The position numbers were made by a program, and so were the translations under genes. DNA of 7,682 nt, from contig CAIKYI010000417.1 in NCBI GenBank assembly GCA_903831545.1, positions 1 to 7,682 on the forward strand, read 5' to 3'. This stretch comes from an uncultured Methylobacter sp. (lineage in GTDB: Bacteria; Pseudomonadota; Gammaproteobacteria; Methylococcales; Methylomonadaceae). Numbering within the stretch: the stretch's first letter is position 1; each line of letters opens with the position of its first letter. Shown piece after piece: positions 6,111 through 7,682 of this stretch. A model generated the notes under the pieces. The model did no database searches and had not been told where the DNA came from. It saw nothing but the letters and a program-made list of their open reading frames with translations.

Positions 6111-7682
6111 TTAGTTCTCAGCGATTTTCGAACCTTTAAGCACCATATCTCCACTAGCTTTCATACTAATTTTGCCGCTGCCAATGATAGTAATATCCTT
6201 GCCCTTAATCTGGATAGTGCCATCTTTTTTCATGATAATGCTGGCATCGCCTGTTTTTAACGTTATTTCGTCACCCGCTTCCAAATAAAACTTCTTGGCG
6301 ACCTGGCTCAGGTCATCTTTGCCAATGGTTGTCTGGCGAGTTTCTCCTACATCAATAGTATGCTTCTTGCCTATGCTGATGGTTTCGTTATCCCCAACGT
6401 TACGCTCGCGATTTTTACCTACATCAATACTTTCATTTTCGCCGACTGATTCGTTACGATTGTTACCAATGTTAATAGTTTCATTTGCACCAACATCTTC
6501 CGATCGATTCTTGCCTATGCTGATAGTTTCATTTTCATCAACAGTTTCAGTGCGATTATGCTTAATGTGGGATATTTCGTCGTGATCAATGGTCTTGGTT
6601 CGATCATGCCCCACCCAATGAGTTTCATCATTCTCGACTTCAATATCCTGATTTTTCTCGGCATGAAGTAAAATTTGCTCTGAGCCTTTTTTATCCTCAA
6701 AGCGAAATTCATTATAATTTGCAGACGCTCCACCTTTACTGCTGCGGCTTTTCACGCCACTTTGGGTTTGATTGGCAGGTAATTCATACGGAGGCATTTG
6801 ATCTGCGTTATAAACCCTACCCGTTATCAGTGGCCGATCCGGATCGCCATTAAGAAAACTGACGATAACTTCTTGCCCGATGCGCGGTAAGAAGATGCCC
6901 CCCCAATTTTTTCCGGCTGTAGGAAAGGAAACGCGAATCCAGCACGAGCTTTTTTCATCACTCGCCGAAACTCTATCCCAGTGAAATTTGACTTTAACCC
7001 GCCCATATTTATCGGTCCAGATTTCTTCGCCCGCTTTTCCAACAACTATCGCAGTTTGCGAACCCACTATAAGAGGCTTTTCTGTACTGCGTGACGGACG
7101 AAATGCCTGATGAGCATTCATTGCAACAAAATCGCAATTAAATATAAACTCCCCCGTATCGTTGCCAGAGGCATAACCACCATCACTGCCCAGTTCGTAA
7201 CTGGCTGAAACTACGATATGTTTGACATTTTCTTCTTCAAAATAAAAACCCTTAAGGGTAAATTCCATCCCCGGTTGCAAAGCCAGCGCGTCACCACGAC
7301 CCTGAATCAAATGACCTTGACCCTGCAATTCTTGAATCCGTTTATCGCTTAGCTTAGTGCCGTTATCAGCTACGCCATATTTACCGGGAAAGTCGTAAAC
7401 CTCCATTTTATTATGCGAGTATTTACCTAATAGTTGTGCTTTAGCATTTAAATGCGCTTTGGGTGTTTCAAAATTAAAATCGTTATGCTCAAATTTTCCT
7501 GTACAAACCTGTTTACTGCTTAGCCATTCGTAAATGTGATCGCGTTCCCTGGCGGCCATATTATCAGGCGGAAAAAAAGGGATGGTTTTATAGCCTTCAA
7601 TTTGTTGATAATTACTGCCTGAGTCGGTTACAACCAGGGTGTGTTTGCCCTTTATGTGTTTAAAGTAATAAAAAATACCTTC
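6111..7682 (-). CDS. vgrG: VgrG (TssI) T6SS spike protein, N-terminus outside the window
   Basis: The frame is open to the window edge and encodes 523 residues. The first 41 (EGIFYYFKHIKGKHTLVVTD...) lie before the first internal ATG at 7559 and clearly belong to VgrG, so that ATG is not the start; roughly 150-200 N-terminal residues are missing. Numbered from the edge, about 1-205 are the gp27-like base, 208-300 the gp5-like OB fold with WTDKYGRVKVKFHWDR (222-237), SCWIRVSFPTAGKNWGG (246-262), FLPRIGQEV (264-272) and NGDPDRPLITGRVYN (278-292). From about 353 comes a beta-helix needle made of 16-residue repeats, ending GSKIAEN. The protein trimerises and punctures the target envelope while carrying tip and effector. 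There is no C-terminal effector extension, so cargo must be non-covalent, matching the downstream adaptor, tip and toxin genes. Confidence 0.97.
   Translation of the reverse strand, partial: EGIFYYFKHIKGKHTLVVTDSGSNYQQIEGYKTIPFFPPDNMAARERDHIYEWLSSKQVCTGKFEHNDFNFETPKAHLNAKAQLLGKYSHNKMEVYDFPGKYGVADNGTKLSDKRIQELQGQGHLIQGRGDALALQPGMEFTLKGFYFEEENVKHIVVSASYELGSDGGYASGNDTGEFIFNCDFVAMNAHQAFRPSRSTEKPLIVGSQTAIVVGKAGEEIWTDKYGRVKVKFHWDRVSASDEKSSCWIRVSFPTAGKNWGGIFLPRIGQEVIVSFLNGDPDRPLITGRVYNADQMPPYELPANQTQSGVKSRSSKGGASANYNEFRFEDKKGSEQILLHAEKNQDIEVENDETHWVGHDRTKTIDHDEISHIKHNRTETVDENETISIGKNRSEDVGANETINIGNNRNESVGENESIDVGKNRERNVGDNETISIGKKHTIDVGETRQTTIGKDDLSQVAKKFYLEAGDEITLKTGDASIIMKKDGTIQIKGKDITIIGSGKISMKASGDMVLKGSKIAEN
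6339..6626 (-). repeat. Six tandem 48-bp repeats encoding the VgrG needle
   Basis: Six consecutive 16-residue units run from ETHWVGHDRTKTIDHD to ETISIGKKHTIDVGET, with consensus E-[TS]-I-x-[IV]-G-x-N-R-x-x-x-V-G-x-N. A seventh, degenerate unit follows (6291-6338). The best-conserved units also match at DNA level: a 17-nt stretch starting at 6364 recurs at 6508, exactly three units apart. Such strands are expected to wrap as an intertwined trimeric beta-helix. The unit count sets the needle length. Confidence 0.9.

Noticed and set aside
6339..6626. CRISPR-like array from regularly spaced repeats
   Set aside because: The 48-bp periodicity lies within the vgrG frame, has no unique spacers, and is explained by the beta-helix protein repeat.
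7436..7559. ATG at 7559 as the true vgrG start
   Set aside because: The 41 codons upstream to the window edge encode a typical VgrG segment (EGIFYYFKH...HTLVVTD), so the gene begins outside the window.

Overview
The window is the accessory (cargo) part of a type VI secretion system (T6SS) locus. All eight genes lie on the minus strand, so transcription runs from the right edge to the left. The content fits a proteobacterium, most likely a gammaproteobacterium with mid-range GC. No core T6SS genes (tssA-M, hcp, clpV) are present, and I cannot name a genus from sequence reading alone.

Layout in transcription order: vgrG (5' end cut off by the window edge, 7682-6111); a DUF2169 adaptor-like protein (6108-5080); a degenerate beta-ketoacyl-synthase-like protein with no catalytic residues (5077-4016); a DUF4150 PAAR-like tip protein (3995-3618); a separate AHH-motif nuclease toxin of the HNH/Endonuclease VII superfamily (3601-2516); an Imm11/DUF1629-type immunity protein (2485-1910); then, after a 119-bp AT-rich gap, a DUF6484 protein (1790-1341) and a TIGR02270 HEAT-like protein (1329-112). 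The remaining 111 bases hold no convincing gene. Most gaps inside the cluster are 2-30 bp, which suggests one operon.

How the parts likely work together: the VgrG trimer forms the spike. DUF4150 stands in for a classical PAAR tip, and DUF2169 is the expected loading adaptor for DUF4150 cargo. The AHH protein is the antibacterial payload, and the Imm11-like protein protects the producer and its kin. The roles of the pseudo-ketosynthase, DUF6484 and TIGR02270 proteins are not established; their presence in a compact T6SS cluster suggests loading, assembly or tip functions.

The points most worth following up are the pseudo-ketosynthase that has lost its Cys/His/His residues, an ungapped similarity between the C-terminus of DUF6484 and the end of the VgrG spike, a toxin-immunity segment that is AT-richer than the DUF2169 and ketosynthase-like genes, and a nine-base homopolymer close to the toxin's active-site motif.
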